Below are positions 35,677 through 45,005 of a stretch of 64,000 nucleotides of DNA, in pieces. The DNA lies in contig NZ_FNHN01000012.1 in assembly GCF_900103525.1 (NCBI RefSeq), forward strand, positions 1 through 64,000, read 5' to 3'. A program made the position numbers and the translations under genes. Within the stretch, counting starts at the first letter, position 1, and every line of letters starts with the position of its first letter. The stretch comes from Bacillus sp. OK048. Lineage in GTDB: Bacteria > Bacillota > Bacilli > Bacillales > Cytobacillaceae. The notes beneath the pieces are model-generated. The model had not been told where the DNA came from. It saw only the letters and a list, made by a program, of their open reading frames with translations, and did not search any database.

Positions 35677-36420
35677 ATGTTAATGTCGTTAGAATGGTTT
35701 GACAGAGTTTGCAGCGAGCTGCAGGATCACCTGGAATCTATTTGTGAAGAGTATAATCAGGTTGGTCAAATGTCGATTGAAAGGGCTTCCAAACACCCGA
35801 GGATCGAGTTTTTTGTAGAAACAGAAGATGTTCAAACAGAAGATATCGATAGAGACTATTTTTGCACATTGTTCTTTGACCCAGGGAACGAAGAATTTTA
35901 CATCGATACCTTTGATGTTGACAGTGGGCATACTGCTAAAATCATCCTTTCGGACATAGAAGAAATCATCGATGAAGTACATATCAGCCTTCATGATTAT
36001 ATGAACGATGATGATCACTACACAGATGACGGTGTGTATCTAACTTCAAACGAAGTGTATGAAGACAGTGATGACTGTTATGAAATGGTTGAGGTTGATG
36101 ATGACGGTGTGGAGTATTACCAGGCTGAACAAGTAAATAGTGATGATATTTTTGAAGAAATTGATGTGGACTGGAACACACCGGAAGTAACGGCTTTCAA
36201 GCACGGGAATGAAGTCGAAGTTACCTATCAATTTGGTGTCGTTTCTGAAACAGGCGACGGTGTTCTAAAACGCATTAACCGGATTTGGACGACAAATGAT
36301 GAATTAATTAGAGATGAATCCCATTTCATTTTCAGCAAAGAAGAAGCGAGTACCATTATCGCGATGATTGCTAGTCATATGGATCAATTAAGTGAGTTTA
36401 ATTTTGATGATATGCCATAA
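35677..36420 (+). CDS. Acidic hypothetical protein (247 aa)
   Basis: A very acidic soluble protein; residues about 90-160 are dominated by Asp/Glu with repeated DDD and Tyr (NDDDHYTDDG, VEVDDDGVEYYQ). The first 90 residues and last 70 look globular (PEVTAFKHGNEVEVTYQFG). Two starts are possible, 35677 and 35683, both served by GAAAGGATGGG. I do not recognise the family. Own terminator-like hairpin downstream. Confidence 0.7.
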   Translation: MLMSLEWFDRVCSELQDHLESICEEYNQVGQMSIERASKHPRIEFFVETEDVQTEDIDRDYFCTLFFDPGNEEFYIDTFDVDSGHTAKIILSDIEEIIDEVHISLHDYMNDDDHYTDDGVYLTSNEVYEDSDDCYEMVEVDDDGVEYYQAEQVNSDDIFEEIDVDWNTPEVTAFKHGNEVEVTYQFGVVSETGDGVLKRINRIWTTNDELIRDESHFIFSKEEASTIIAMIASHMDQLSEFNFDDMP

Positions 36421-36424
36421 AACA

Positions 36425-36452
36425 AGGAGCATACCAATTTTGGTGTGCTCCT
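36425..36452 (+). terminator. Terminator-like hairpin
   Basis: AGGAGCATACCA / TGGTGTGCTCCT (one G-T pair) followed by a T/C-rich run; it also lies just after the converging CBS gene. Confidence 0.6.
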
Positions 36453-36457
36453 CTCCT

Positions 36458-37183
36458 TTAATCAACCGTGTAGTCAATTTCTATTAAATCCCACGGAGTG
36501 ACGATTCCAAGCGGGGTCTCGTCCTTTCTGCCATTTTCAGTAATGATAACTGCTTCTAATTTCTTCTTTACCTTATGTGATTTCTCAAAAATCGTTTCAA
36601 CATCGAAGATATTCGTGCTTTTTGCGACAAAGTCAATCGGATGTTCTTTTTCGTACTTCATAATATCAAAAATATGAATATCTGCTAGATTCACAGAACT
36701 ACTCACCATATTTTGTGCCAACCACTTTACAATTGAACCTGCTGTTAACAGCCCAACAAACTCTTTATTTTTATAAATAGGAAATTTGGAGTAATTAAAT
36801 TGACGAATTCCCTCTGTTACCTTTAGGATACGATCATGGTAATCAAAGTAAACGACATTTTTCGTGGCAATCGATAAAGCATAATTGGGACGGTTAAACA
36901 TATTTGCGATTTTCTCAATATGTTCAACAACTTTTGCATTCGGTTCGGCAATATAATAGCCAATCTCCATCTTTTCATGGACAATGGCATTCCGCAACTT
37001 GGCATATTGCTCTAGGTCTTTTTTAAATGTTTCGATAATTTGATATTTCTTAGCCCCAACCTTAACCAAAACAACAAATCTCTCATCATTAATTTTGACA
37101 ATATCCTTCATCGCATCATGCACTTGATTGAAGGCTACCTCAAAACGTTCTGATAAGATTTGTCCTTTTTTTATTTGTTTCAT
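36458..37183 (-). CDS. CBS-domain protein with N-terminal HEPN-like helix region
   Basis: A 241-residue protein. The N-terminal third is helical and contains LRNAIVHEKM, an RNxxxH motif like that of HEPN domains. Two CBS motifs follow: FNYSKFPIYKNKEFVGLLTA with VKWLAQNM, and KLEAVIITENGRKDETPLG with IVTPWDLIEI, a tandem CBS (Bateman) module expected to bind adenine nucleotides or a related ligand. ATG 37183 is chosen with GGCAGGGAT just upstream. No partner gene is adjacent. The HEPN suggestion is inference. Confidence 0.75.
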   Translation of the reverse strand: MKQIKKGQILSERFEVAFNQVHDAMKDIVKINDERFVVLVKVGAKKYQIIETFKKDLEQYAKLRNAIVHEKMEIGYYIAEPNAKVVEHIEKIANMFNRPNYALSIATKNVVYFDYHDRILKVTEGIRQFNYSKFPIYKNKEFVGLLTAGSIVKWLAQNMVSSSVNLADIHIFDIMKYEKEHPIDFVAKSTNIFDVETIFEKSHKVKKKLEAVIITENGRKDETPLGIVTPWDLIEIDYTVD

Positions 37184-37280
37184 CTCTATCCCTGCCAAAT
37201 GTTTTTCTTTCATTATATATTTATTGTGATTATTTAACTAGTTTTCTATTCATTTTACTGCAGCAAAATTATTTTAACTG

Positions 37281-37327
37281 AAAAAAGCCCAAGGATATCA
37301 TTTTATTAATGATAGATTCTTGGGCTC
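37281..37327 (-). terminator. Intrinsic terminator of the cytosine permease-like gene
   Basis: AGCCCAAG...CTTGGGCT with an inner ATCATT/AATGAT stem, followed by TTTTTTC on the minus strand. Confidence 0.85.
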
Positions 37328-37353
37328 TCCATCTAAACGTTGGAACCTTTCTA

Positions 37354-38784
37354 TTAAAATTGCTCCACTGTTGTTTCTTTTACTGAAATACTGTTTTTCT
37401 TTGTTTTTTTATGAATCATGTTCTTAGATTCGCTTTTGCTGTAATATTTCCCTTTTGTGCAAATAGCAATGATTACCGTAAGGACCGAAGCTAAAATGGC
37501 CGCAAAGAAAGTGGCAGTATTTTGTAAGAACGTTCCCATATACCCTAAGGCTGCTATCGTTCCAAGAACACTTGATACCACTAATGGAAGAACGCCAACT
37601 GGATTCCATTTGTATAATTTCTCTTGTCTTGCTTCATATTCTATCGGTACAATTTTCAATAATTTTTTCACGACTAAGGCATCTGTAACTAAAATGGCCG
37701 CCCATGCCATCAATAGGACCCCTTGGAATGTCATCGCACTGCCTAAATAATCAAGAATCCCACCTAACATTAACGCAATCGATAGGACACCAGAGACAAC
37801 AACCCAAAAACGTCTACTCGGTTTGAAATGAAATACATTTTCAAAAAAATTGGACAAAGACAGGGATGCACTGTAAATATTTGTGACATTGATTCTTATT
37901 TGTGTCAACATCGTAAAGACTACGCCACCTAGTCCAATAAGTGTGACAATGTAAACCCCCGGATTAGATTCAGCTAAACGGACACCAAACCATATTCCTA
38001 GTAACCCCATGACACCAAAGCAAAAAATCTGTGGAATAAATCCAATCATAATCGAGCCAATTTTAATGTCCTTTGGCTTTAGGAAGCGTGCATAGTCTGA
38101 CGCTATTAGAGCGGTTAAGCCCATAATCCCGTGTTGCATACCAATACATAACAGTAAGGCTGTTCCACCTGTTTGTACACCGTCTGGTAAGTAAGTCCAA
38201 AAATTACCGGCAAATTTTGATGGTGTATTGTAAGCCACAATAATTGTGAGAATTAAAAAAATGCCAAAAATCGGCAACGACCATTTTTGCAGCTTATCCA
38301 ATTGTTTAATACCAAACCAATTCAATGGAATAACAATGGATCCAAATACAATAATTAGTAGCCATAATGGAATTGCGGGGAAATATGCATGTACTGCTGT
38401 TACGAGAATCATCCCTTCAAATGCACAATACATGATAAAATTCGATGCGTAAATTAATGAAGTTAAAGAGGCGCCTATATAGCCAAACCCTTGCCTAGAC
38501 ATGAGATTGACATTCATTCCAGATTTTGCCGATAAATAAGCAATGACTGTACCTAATAAGCCGGCAATAATAATTGCGTAAATCGCTGAAATGATAGCGT
38601 TTGTTGCACCAAATTTAAGGGCCATTACACTACCTGTTTGAAAATAAAAAATGGCTGTGGCGATTCCAAAGGTAATATTGGTGACACTAAACCAACCCAT
38701 ATTCCGTTTTGCTTCTGGAACCTGTTCAAATGAATAATCATCTTTCTCTTTTTCTTGGAGACCTGTAGTTTGGTTTACACTCAT
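37354..38784 (-). CDS. NCS1-family nucleobase permease (CodB-like)
   Basis: A 476-residue membrane protein with 12 spans of the nucleobase-cation-symport-1 family. The N-terminal cytosolic FEQVPEAKRNMGWFSVTNI, span 1-2 GIATAIFYFQTGSVMALKFG and the loop GMNVNLMSRQGFGYIGA fit cytosine/purine permeases (CodB, CytX, PucI). It takes up a nucleobase or related ring with a cation. ATG 38784 follows GAAAGGATGG; the reading could extend 18 codons upstream without a ribosome site. No deaminase or salvage gene is next to it, and I see no TPP or purine riboswitch in the 150-base leader, so the substrate is open. Confidence 0.87.
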   Translation of the reverse strand: MSVNQTTGLQEKEKDDYSFEQVPEAKRNMGWFSVTNITFGIATAIFYFQTGSVMALKFGATNAIISAIYAIIIAGLLGTVIAYLSAKSGMNVNLMSRQGFGYIGASLTSLIYASNFIMYCAFEGMILVTAVHAYFPAIPLWLLIIVFGSIVIPLNWFGIKQLDKLQKWSLPIFGIFLILTIIVAYNTPSKFAGNFWTYLPDGVQTGGTALLLCIGMQHGIMGLTALIASDYARFLKPKDIKIGSIMIGFIPQIFCFGVMGLLGIWFGVRLAESNPGVYIVTLIGLGGVVFTMLTQIRINVTNIYSASLSLSNFFENVFHFKPSRRFWVVVSGVLSIALMLGGILDYLGSAMTFQGVLLMAWAAILVTDALVVKKLLKIVPIEYEARQEKLYKWNPVGVLPLVVSSVLGTIAALGYMGTFLQNTATFFAAILASVLTVIIAICTKGKYYSKSESKNMIHKKTKKNSISVKETTVEQF

Positions 38785-39210
38785 GCAACCATCCTTTCTT
38801 TTCTGTCCCCATTTTCTAAACATAATTTTCACATTCAACTATCCCCTTTCAAGACCGAATGCTTGTTTAGAGGGCAACAAAATGTGTTTTTTATTTGGAA
38901 ACAAGCCACTGTTTCTGTAGCAAATTCCCATAGCTTATATACTATTATATACACAATCAGTTGACATAATCAAGTTATCGTCAAAAGCGGGTATCAAAAG
39001 ACCTTTAATATTCAAGAAATTATTTCGAGTCTCTAAATTTAATTATACATTATCTAGTATAAATATCAGCTTTGTAGTTTTCCAAAACCGCTGATTAGGT
39101 TGACATAAAAAAGAGGAAGAATAAAAGCACTCAAAAAAAAAAGTCGGTTTTTTTCTTCCAATCCATGCAAATAATAAAATTGTTAAACATTGAATGAAGG
39201 AGGACCTAGT
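38785..39210. other. Divergent region between permease and 52-aa gene
   Basis: It holds the permease leader with a small GAAACA...TGTTTC hairpin (around 38900), the permease promoter near 38944-38973, and an AT-rich segment before the 52-aa plus-strand gene. I found no further gene. Confidence 0.4.
38944..38973 (-). promoter_or_regulatory. Putative sigma-A promoter of the NCS1 permease
   Basis: -35 TTGATT (38968-38973), 18-base spacer, -10 TATAAT (38944-38949) on the minus strand, giving a leader of about 150 bases. Confidence 0.55.
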
Positions 39211-39369
39211 ATGCAACCTGATCAACAAGCAAAAGTGAATTTGGGTTCTATAATGAAACCAGAATTTGCTGGAACGGATGCACAAAAAGTAAAACAAGAA
39301 ATTCAAAAAGATCTAAGCGAAGGAGATGGTGCAATGACCTCCCGAGAGGCAGGAGCAATGCGTGATTAA
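39211..39369 (+). CDS. Small protein with SASP-gamma-like segment (52 aa)
   Basis: A 52-residue polar protein beginning MQPDQQAKVNLGSIMKPEFA. The piece EFAGTDAQKVKQ resembles the EFASETNAQQVRKQ repeat of gamma-type small acid-soluble spore proteins, but the protein lacks the rest of that repeat structure. A strong AAGGAGG site precedes ATG and a terminator follows, so the gene is real. Identity as a spore protein is a suggestion only. Confidence 0.65.
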   Translation: MQPDQQAKVNLGSIMKPEFAGTDAQKVKQEIQKDLSEGDGAMTSREAGAMRD

Positions 39370-39373
39370 AAAA

Positions 39374-39396
39374 CCACTTTTTCAAGTGGATTTTTA
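39374..39396 (+). terminator. Intrinsic terminator
   Basis: CCACTT / AAGTGG stem with a TTTC-type loop, followed by ATTTTTAT. Confidence 0.7.
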
Positions 39397-40851
39397 TCAA
39401 TGACTGGCTATGATCGAAATTAGTTTATCTTCAATTTTCTTTCCTTTAGAATCATCTATCAAATTATTTAGCATGATGGAGAAAATTAGTGTTTGTCCGC
39501 TTTTGGTTTGAACATAGCCAGATAAAGTACTCACTGTAGAAATCGTTCCAGTTTTTGCAAATACCTTTCCTTTTACATTTTGCGATTTCATCCGACTTCG
39601 TAAGGTGCCACCCACCTTTTTTTCACTCTCACCTGCTACCGGTAGTGAATGAAGAAAAGCAGGAAACCATATTTGCTGCTGGACGGCAACTAACAAGTGC
39701 GAGAGTTGCGCTGCCGGGACTAAATTGACATGTGAAATTCCGGAACCATCCCGCAAGACCAATGTTTCCGTGTTGATTCCAAATTTGGTTAGCTCGGCTT
39801 CCATGACCTTGAGACCCTTTTCCCAGCTGCCTTCTCCTGTTACCACCTTCCCCATTTCTTTCACCAAGGTTTCGGCATGCCCGTTGTTGCTAAGTTTCAT
39901 AAATGGGACAAGTAACTCCGAAAGTTTTATCGAGCTGTGAGTATGTACAATTTTACTATCAGCTGGAGTCGTGCCGGTTTTTATTTTTCCCATTAGTTGA
40001 ATGCCTTGTTCTGTGAGCGATTGATTAAAAAGTGTTAACGCATACCGAGTTGGTTCCCAGACACCAATCCATTCCTTTTGACCAGTAGATGTAACAGGTA
40101 AAGTACCAGAAATCCTAATCGTGTTTTTGGCGTGCTCCCGTTCAAACGTCAGTTCCTTCTTTCCATCTTTAGTACCCGTTTCGGTTTGATTGATGATTTT
40201 TACAAAGTCAGTATTTGGCGTTATTGTTATATCCGCCTTTTCACCTTCATGATTACTCGGTTTGACTTCAATCAACACAGAACCTGAGTCATAGTCTTCG
40301 GTTGGTGAAGCAGTTAGGGCAGAAATCTGCGCACCGTAGTATGTTTGTTCATCACTCCACGGCAAATCAACCGAATAGCGGATATCATCGTACCAGGTAT
40401 CGTCGCCCACTAAATTGCCGGTGATTTTATGTATCCCCATTGTTTTGAGTTCAACAGCCATTTTATCGAAGTCTTCCTTTAAGAGAGTGGGATCGCCCTT
40501 TCCCTTTAAATAAAGGTCCCCTAGCAGTGTTTTCTTCTTCACTTCCCCATCAGTGAGCAATTCTGTTTTGAAAGTGTAGTCTTGACCTAACACCGATAAT
40601 GCAGCGGCAGCTGTTAAAAGCTTCATATTCGATGCAGGGCGCAGACGGATTTCTCCCATATGATCATATACGATCTCGCCGTTTGCGGCATTTCGTATAC
40701 TCACTCCAGCAATCGCCCCTTGCAAATCAGGTTCTTCATTTAAAAGCTGATTTAATTGTTGAGGTAGATTATCCGCCGCTAGAACTGGTTGTGTTTGTGG
40801 TAATACTGTAGCGAAAAATCCTATTATAATGATCGAATTCAATCTTTTCAT
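39397..40851 (-). CDS. dacC: D-alanyl-D-alanine carboxypeptidase/endopeptidase (PBP4, S13 family)
   Basis: A 484-residue penicillin-binding protein acting on peptidoglycan cross-links outside the membrane. A signal peptide (to about residue 26, cleavage near VLAADN) is followed by the catalytic serine-lysine S74xxK77 (ASNMK), the SxN motif in KLSNNGHAE and the KTG motif in FAKTGTISTVS. Length agrees with Bacillus DacC/PBP4a. The ATG start has a weak GGAAA site; the reading extends 15 codons upstream from a TTG, but the signal peptide fits 40851. Related enzymes are expressed in stationary phase and sporulation. Confidence 0.9.
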   Translation of the reverse strand: MKRLNSIIIIGFFATVLPQTQPVLAADNLPQQLNQLLNEEPDLQGAIAGVSIRNAANGEIVYDHMGEIRLRPASNMKLLTAAAALSVLGQDYTFKTELLTDGEVKKKTLLGDLYLKGKGDPTLLKEDFDKMAVELKTMGIHKITGNLVGDDTWYDDIRYSVDLPWSDEQTYYGAQISALTASPTEDYDSGSVLIEVKPSNHEGEKADITITPNTDFVKIINQTETGTKDGKKELTFEREHAKNTIRISGTLPVTSTGQKEWIGVWEPTRYALTLFNQSLTEQGIQLMGKIKTGTTPADSKIVHTHSSIKLSELLVPFMKLSNNGHAETLVKEMGKVVTGEGSWEKGLKVMEAELTKFGINTETLVLRDGSGISHVNLVPAAQLSHLLVAVQQQIWFPAFLHSLPVAGESEKKVGGTLRSRMKSQNVKGKVFAKTGTISTVSTLSGYVQTKSGQTLIFSIMLNNLIDDSKGKKIEDKLISIIASH

Positions 40852-40957
40852 CAAAATCAATTTCCAACTTTCTCTTTTTTCATTAATTCTTCCCAAAAAA
40901 CTAACTTTCTGTCGAATTTCAGATAGATTTACAAGTTACTTTTTCGAAAAAAATATA

Positions 40958-41037
40958 TATCTGCGATAATTGAGTTTTATCTGCGTTCATTCAAATATAT
41001 CTGCGTTTATCAAAATATATCTCGATAACCCAATAAC
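40958..41037. repeat. 20-bp tandem repeat, about four units
   Basis: TATCTGCG recurs at 40958, 40978 and 40998, with TATCTCG at 41018: an exact 20-base period. Units diverge between the conserved octamers. It fills the gap between the LysM/GH18 stop codon and the carboxypeptidase start. Confidence 0.75.
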
Positions 41038-41039
41038 TA

Positions 41040-42305
41040 CTATTTCACAACAGTAATATTCCGCCTCAAATACACCCAATTCTGCGGAGCAGCCAAACTA
41101 ATCTGCCAATAGGTGGTTCCTGATAAGTTATAGACATCAATTACTCGATATTTTTCAATAAAGCTTCTTATATCCTCAAACCAAACGACATGTTCTACTC
41201 CTGACTTCCAATGCCGATACCACGGTGACATTGACCTCTGATCAAATTCAATCGGCGAGCCTGTCGAAATGGCTTGATTTTGTGCTGAAACCACTGACAT
41301 CGCATGGGTCACATTCGTTCCTACGACTTTATCATAACCATATAGCGGCATCGCAATTTGTAGTTTACGAGGATTCATTTTGGTAAGGGCGTATTGAACC
41401 ACTTCCTCGATCCACCAGATAGGAGCAATCGGATCAGGCGGTCCGCCAGGGTATCCATAATCAATCGTCATAACGGCCACAATGTCGGCAGCATTCCCTA
41501 TCGCTGCATAATCGTATGCTCCAACAATTCGATTGGTCGGGAGGTCCGCCGTTTTCGCATGCACATTTACATGTAGAATCAAGTCGCCCAAAGCAACCTT
41601 TAATTCTCTTAAAAATAGATTAAAATCATTGCGTTGAGGCGGCGGAATAAATTCAAAGTCGATACTGACACCGCCAAAACCCCTATGTCTTGTTAAGTTC
41701 ACAATGCTAAGAACTAGATTTCTTCGGAAGGATGGGTTTCCAAGCACATGCCCAGCCAGCTCAGCACTAAAATCTACTCCTGTAAAATTACGAATCATCA
41801 GCAAAGGGATGATATTCAATTGTCTGCTCCGCGCTACAATCGCTGTATCCTCAATTAAGTTATAGGCATACCCCTCTGAAGTAAACGAATATGCCACTAC
41901 CGCTAAATAAGTTAATTGCCCTGCCAATGATTCTAATACCCCAAGAACAGAGCTAGCCCCTGATGGTACCAGAAACCCCAATGTCGATATTTCTAATTTC
42001 ACCGGGGATGGGATGTTAATCATTTGGCCGATGGAAAGTCTATTCGGTTCAATCCCTGGGTTTGCCCCTAAAATAGTGGAAATGCCAGTGTTGAACTGCT
42101 GGGCTAACTGCCAAATTTGATCACCAGGTTTGATTTGATAGGAGCGGATTGGGAGCTGGTTGTCGGGAAGGTACAATGCGAGACCTGGGACAAGGACATT
42201 AGCCGATGGCAGACTATTTAGCTCAACAATTGTTTGAATAGGGACACCATATTGATTTGAAATTGCCCACAAATTTTCTCCTGTACCAACCACATGAACC
42301 CCCAT
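41040..42305 (-). CDS. LysM / glycoside hydrolase 18 protein (YaaH/SleL-like)
   Basis: A 421-residue enzyme with two N-terminal LysM domains (about 3-47 and 54-98) for binding peptidoglycan and a GH18 domain from about 105 to the end. The GH18 catalytic motif is GGVSIDFEF with E218 as acid. No signal peptide, as in YaaH and SleL, which are carried in the spore coat/cortex and cleave N-acetylglucosaminyl bonds in cortex fragments during germination. ATG 42305 follows AAGGAG by nine bases. Role in germination is inferred from domain architecture. Confidence 0.9.
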   Translation of the reverse strand: MGVHVVGTGENLWAISNQYGVPIQTIVELNSLPSANVLVPGLALYLPDNQLPIRSYQIKPGDQIWQLAQQFNTGISTILGANPGIEPNRLSIGQMINIPSPVKLEISTLGFLVPSGASSVLGVLESLAGQLTYLAVVAYSFTSEGYAYNLIEDTAIVARSRQLNIIPLLMIRNFTGVDFSAELAGHVLGNPSFRRNLVLSIVNLTRHRGFGGVSIDFEFIPPPQRNDFNLFLRELKVALGDLILHVNVHAKTADLPTNRIVGAYDYAAIGNAADIVAVMTIDYGYPGGPPDPIAPIWWIEEVVQYALTKMNPRKLQIAMPLYGYDKVVGTNVTHAMSVVSAQNQAISTGSPIEFDQRSMSPWYRHWKSGVEHVVWFEDIRSFIEKYRVIDVYNLSGTTYWQISLAAPQNWVYLRRNITVVK

Positions 42306-42368
42306 ACGCTCACACTCCTTTTTACCTACATCATATGGGGAAATCACTTGGAATATTGCTCTTTAAAT

Positions 42369-42396
42369 GAAAAAAACGAACTGGACACCAGTTCGT
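42369..42396 (-). terminator. Intrinsic terminator of the Hen1-Pnkp operon
   Basis: ACGAACTGG / CCAGTTCGT, 9-bp stem and 3-base loop, followed by a seven-T run on the minus strand. Confidence 0.9.
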
Positions 42397-42404
42397 CAAC
42401 TTAC

Positions 42405-45005
42405 CTATAATCTTGGATCAACGGGTTCAGCTTCTAAAGCGAGTACACCTAACACACATTCATGAACCCGTTCTAGAGATTCTCTTTTTACAAATCGATT
42501 AACCGCCTCTACACCTAGAGCGAATTCCTTCAATGCGTTACGCTGCTTTTTGCCTACATTCCGTTTCTTTAACCGATATAAATTTTCAGGCAGCAGATAA
42601 TCCATGCCATAGATGATATGCAAATACTTTCGGCCTCTCACTTTTATTGCTGGTTGCAGGAGTTTTCCTTTGTGGCGGGTAGTAAACGAATCCGGTTTGA
42701 CGACAAATCCCTCATGTCCATCCTCGGTTATTTCTTCCCACCAGTCAATCGCTGCTTTCATCGAGGCTTCATCACTTACAACACGGTATTCGGTTTCTAC
42801 AAATAATCGAGATATTCCGCTGAACTCTTTGTTTTTCTCCAAATGCCATGTGTGCGGCTTATCAAAAAAGGTTTCCGTGCTATGTGCTAACGTGTGAAAT
42901 GGTGCAATTTGAATTCCCTCTAAGCCTTCAGTTTCCCAGCAGTATTTCTGATACACTGCGTTAAATACACTGGCATTCTCCATTCCAACATCGTTTTCCT
43001 CAATCCAGCGGATAACATCCTTTCCACCTTCGAATGCCTGTTGGAGGGAACCTTTTAATTTTATGCGGTCAAGCATCGCCATTTCCCCAACATGAGCATA
43101 TTGGTTTAAAATCAGGTCCTTTGCCTTTAAATTCCATGGAAGAATTTCAGCGTCTAGTAACACAAAATCTGTATTGTACATTTCGAAATAGCCACTCTTC
43201 ACTAGATCATTATTCAAAACGCCAACAATTTGTTCTTCTAATTCCTTTTTGAAAAATGCCCTGCCTGTTCGAGTATAAATCGTTCCTAATGTTTCCCTGC
43301 CTACATATTCCTTGGCAACTTCCTTATTTTTAAATAAAAATAAAATTCCTCGGCTGCCCATATGTTTTTTCTCAACAACCATGGTTTCAACACCATTCGT
43401 TTGATAGTATTCAAATGCCTCCACGGGATGCTCAAGGTATCCCTCAAGATGAGAAGCTTTTGGTGTCGGGCTCATCGTTGGCGGCAGGTAGACGATATCC
43501 TCAAGCGGCAGTGTGTAATGGGATAAGTCATCTAAAGCTGGCTTCACACCATCATCATAAATCATGATTTCGCCGTAATGCTCCGTTAACACAGTATATC
43601 CTTCTAAGAATTTCATGATATTGGGAGCTGCCAGACGCTTTCGTTCCCATTCCTTCAATGGATTGTTAGGAACATTCGCATAATCCTGCTTCGCCTTCAC
43701 TGAAACAAATTGTTTTTCTGGGTAACGATAAGCAGTTAAACTGCCTCCGAAGACTACTCCTTGGTCGATATTTAGTGTGTTGTTAACCAGTAAAGGCTGG
43801 GGCTTGGGATCATGGCCCCAAAGAATAAGTTCGCTAGACTTATGAGAAATGGACCAGTCTTTCCGAATCGGCTTTCCATTTTCATCTAGTCCCTCACTAT
43901 CACCATACCGACAAAAGTCAGAAATTCGAGCAGATTGCTTCCCAATATAATGATCCTTGATTCCCGCATGGACGGCGACAACAGCATTTATTCCATTTTT
44001 CCGGATGATATAGTGAGATTTCGCTTCTAACAATAACTCTTTTATTTGTTCCTTTAGAACAGTGGCAGCCTCTGTTCCGTAATCTTTTTCATACTCTTCA
44101 AATTCAGCGGCCACATTTTCGTCCCCATGTGCCATTTTTACATTTTTTTCATCAAGCCAGCGGGCAATTTTCCAGCTATGGTTGCTGTCAATCATATAGG
44201 CAAGGCCTGCTGCTACATGCTTTTGGAAAAATTGTAGAGTTTCGATCGACCTTGGTCCACGGCTCATTACATCTCCAAGGGAAAGAATTTTCCGCCCTTT
44301 TGGATGGAAATAATAGCCTTCTTCATTTTCTTGATAGCCAAGTTTTGATAGGATTTCTAGAAATTCTTCATAGCAGCCGTGGATATCACCGATAAAATCG
44401 ATCCCGTTATCTAGCTCAATGAATAATGGGTTTTCTAATCGGCTTACATTCAATACTTCAAGTTCATCTTCACCAAGCAGGTAAACCCTTCGGTAAGGTT
44501 TCTTTTTAATGAAGCGAAGGGTGTTTTTAAAATGTTGATACTGCTGCTTAATTCGGTTTCTACCCCGAGGAAAATCCCGCTCCGCATCTCGTCTAAGTAA
44601 TTCAGTTTCTGAAATATTCAAAACGATGGCAATGACGGGAACATGATATTTTTTCCCCATTTGCAAGTATTTATCATGTTCTTCCTCACGTAAATGGGTA
44701 GCGTCAATAAATGTTAATTTATTAAGTTTACTGCGTTTTGAAATGATATAATCCATTGCATCAAAGGCAGCACTTGATATTTGCTGGTATTCATGAAACA
44801 GCGCGTCACTCTCGTCTTTCGGGCGCCCATTCCAGCTAATAAATTCAATATCGCTGACAAGAACGCGGAATTGATCAGAACTGACCACTTCAGAGGCAAG
44901 AATCTGATTTTCTTGGATTAACTGATTTAATAAGGTTGTTTTTCCGGTATTAGAGGGTCCGACTAGTAGGACAATCCCGGCATGTGGTAAATGTAGTGTT
45001 GTCAT
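42405..45005 (-). CDS. pnkp: Polynucleotide kinase-phosphatase-ligase (RNA repair Pnkp)
   Basis: An 866-residue three-domain RNA end-healing and sealing enzyme. The 5'-kinase domain has P-loop GPSNTGKTT at 16-24. The 2',3'-phosphatase domain has metallophosphoesterase motifs GDIHG (206-210), GDVMSRGP (244-251) and SNHSWK (274-279). The C-terminal adenylyltransferase (ligase) domain has nucleotidyl lysine K547 in KHMG, a later EGFVVKPD and the final IKVRGRKYL motif, so all ligase motifs look intact. This matches the Clostridium thermocellum-type active Pnkp rather than the Pnkp1/Rnl type with a separate ligase. Its ATG shares one base with the Hen1 stop codon. Together they repair ribotoxin-cut tRNA-like breaks and block re-cutting. 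Confidence 0.95.
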   Translation of the reverse strand: MTTLHLPHAGIVLLVGPSNTGKTTLLNQLIQENQILASEVVSSDQFRVLVSDIEFISWNGRPKDESDALFHEYQQISSAAFDAMDYIISKRSKLNKLTFIDATHLREEEHDKYLQMGKKYHVPVIAIVLNISETELLRRDAERDFPRGRNRIKQQYQHFKNTLRFIKKKPYRRVYLLGEDELEVLNVSRLENPLFIELDNGIDFIGDIHGCYEEFLEILSKLGYQENEEGYYFHPKGRKILSLGDVMSRGPRSIETLQFFQKHVAAGLAYMIDSNHSWKIARWLDEKNVKMAHGDENVAAEFEEYEKDYGTEAATVLKEQIKELLLEAKSHYIIRKNGINAVVAVHAGIKDHYIGKQSARISDFCRYGDSEGLDENGKPIRKDWSISHKSSELILWGHDPKPQPLLVNNTLNIDQGVVFGGSLTAYRYPEKQFVSVKAKQDYANVPNNPLKEWERKRLAAPNIMKFLEGYTVLTEHYGEIMIYDDGVKPALDDLSHYTLPLEDIVYLPPTMSPTPKASHLEGYLEHPVEAFEYYQTNGVETMVVEKKHMGSRGILFLFKNKEVAKEYVGRETLGTIYTRTGRAFFKKELEEQIVGVLNNDLVKSGYFEMYNTDFVLLDAEILPWNLKAKDLILNQYAHVGEMAMLDRIKLKGSLQQAFEGGKDVIRWIEENDVGMENASVFNAVYQKYCWETEGLEGIQIAPFHTLAHSTETFFDKPHTWHLEKNKEFSGISRLFVETEYRVVSDEASMKAAIDWWEEITEDGHEGFVVKPDSFTTRHKGKLLQPAIKVRGRKYLHIIYGMDYLLPENLYRLKKRNVGKKQRNALKEFALGVEAVNRFVKRESLERVHECVLGVLALEAEPVDPRL

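Noticed and set aside
38785-38940. Riboswitch in the leader of the NCS1 permease
   Set aside because: I looked for TPP (CTGAGA), purine and preQ1 signatures and found none; only a short GAAACA/TGTTTC hairpin is visible.
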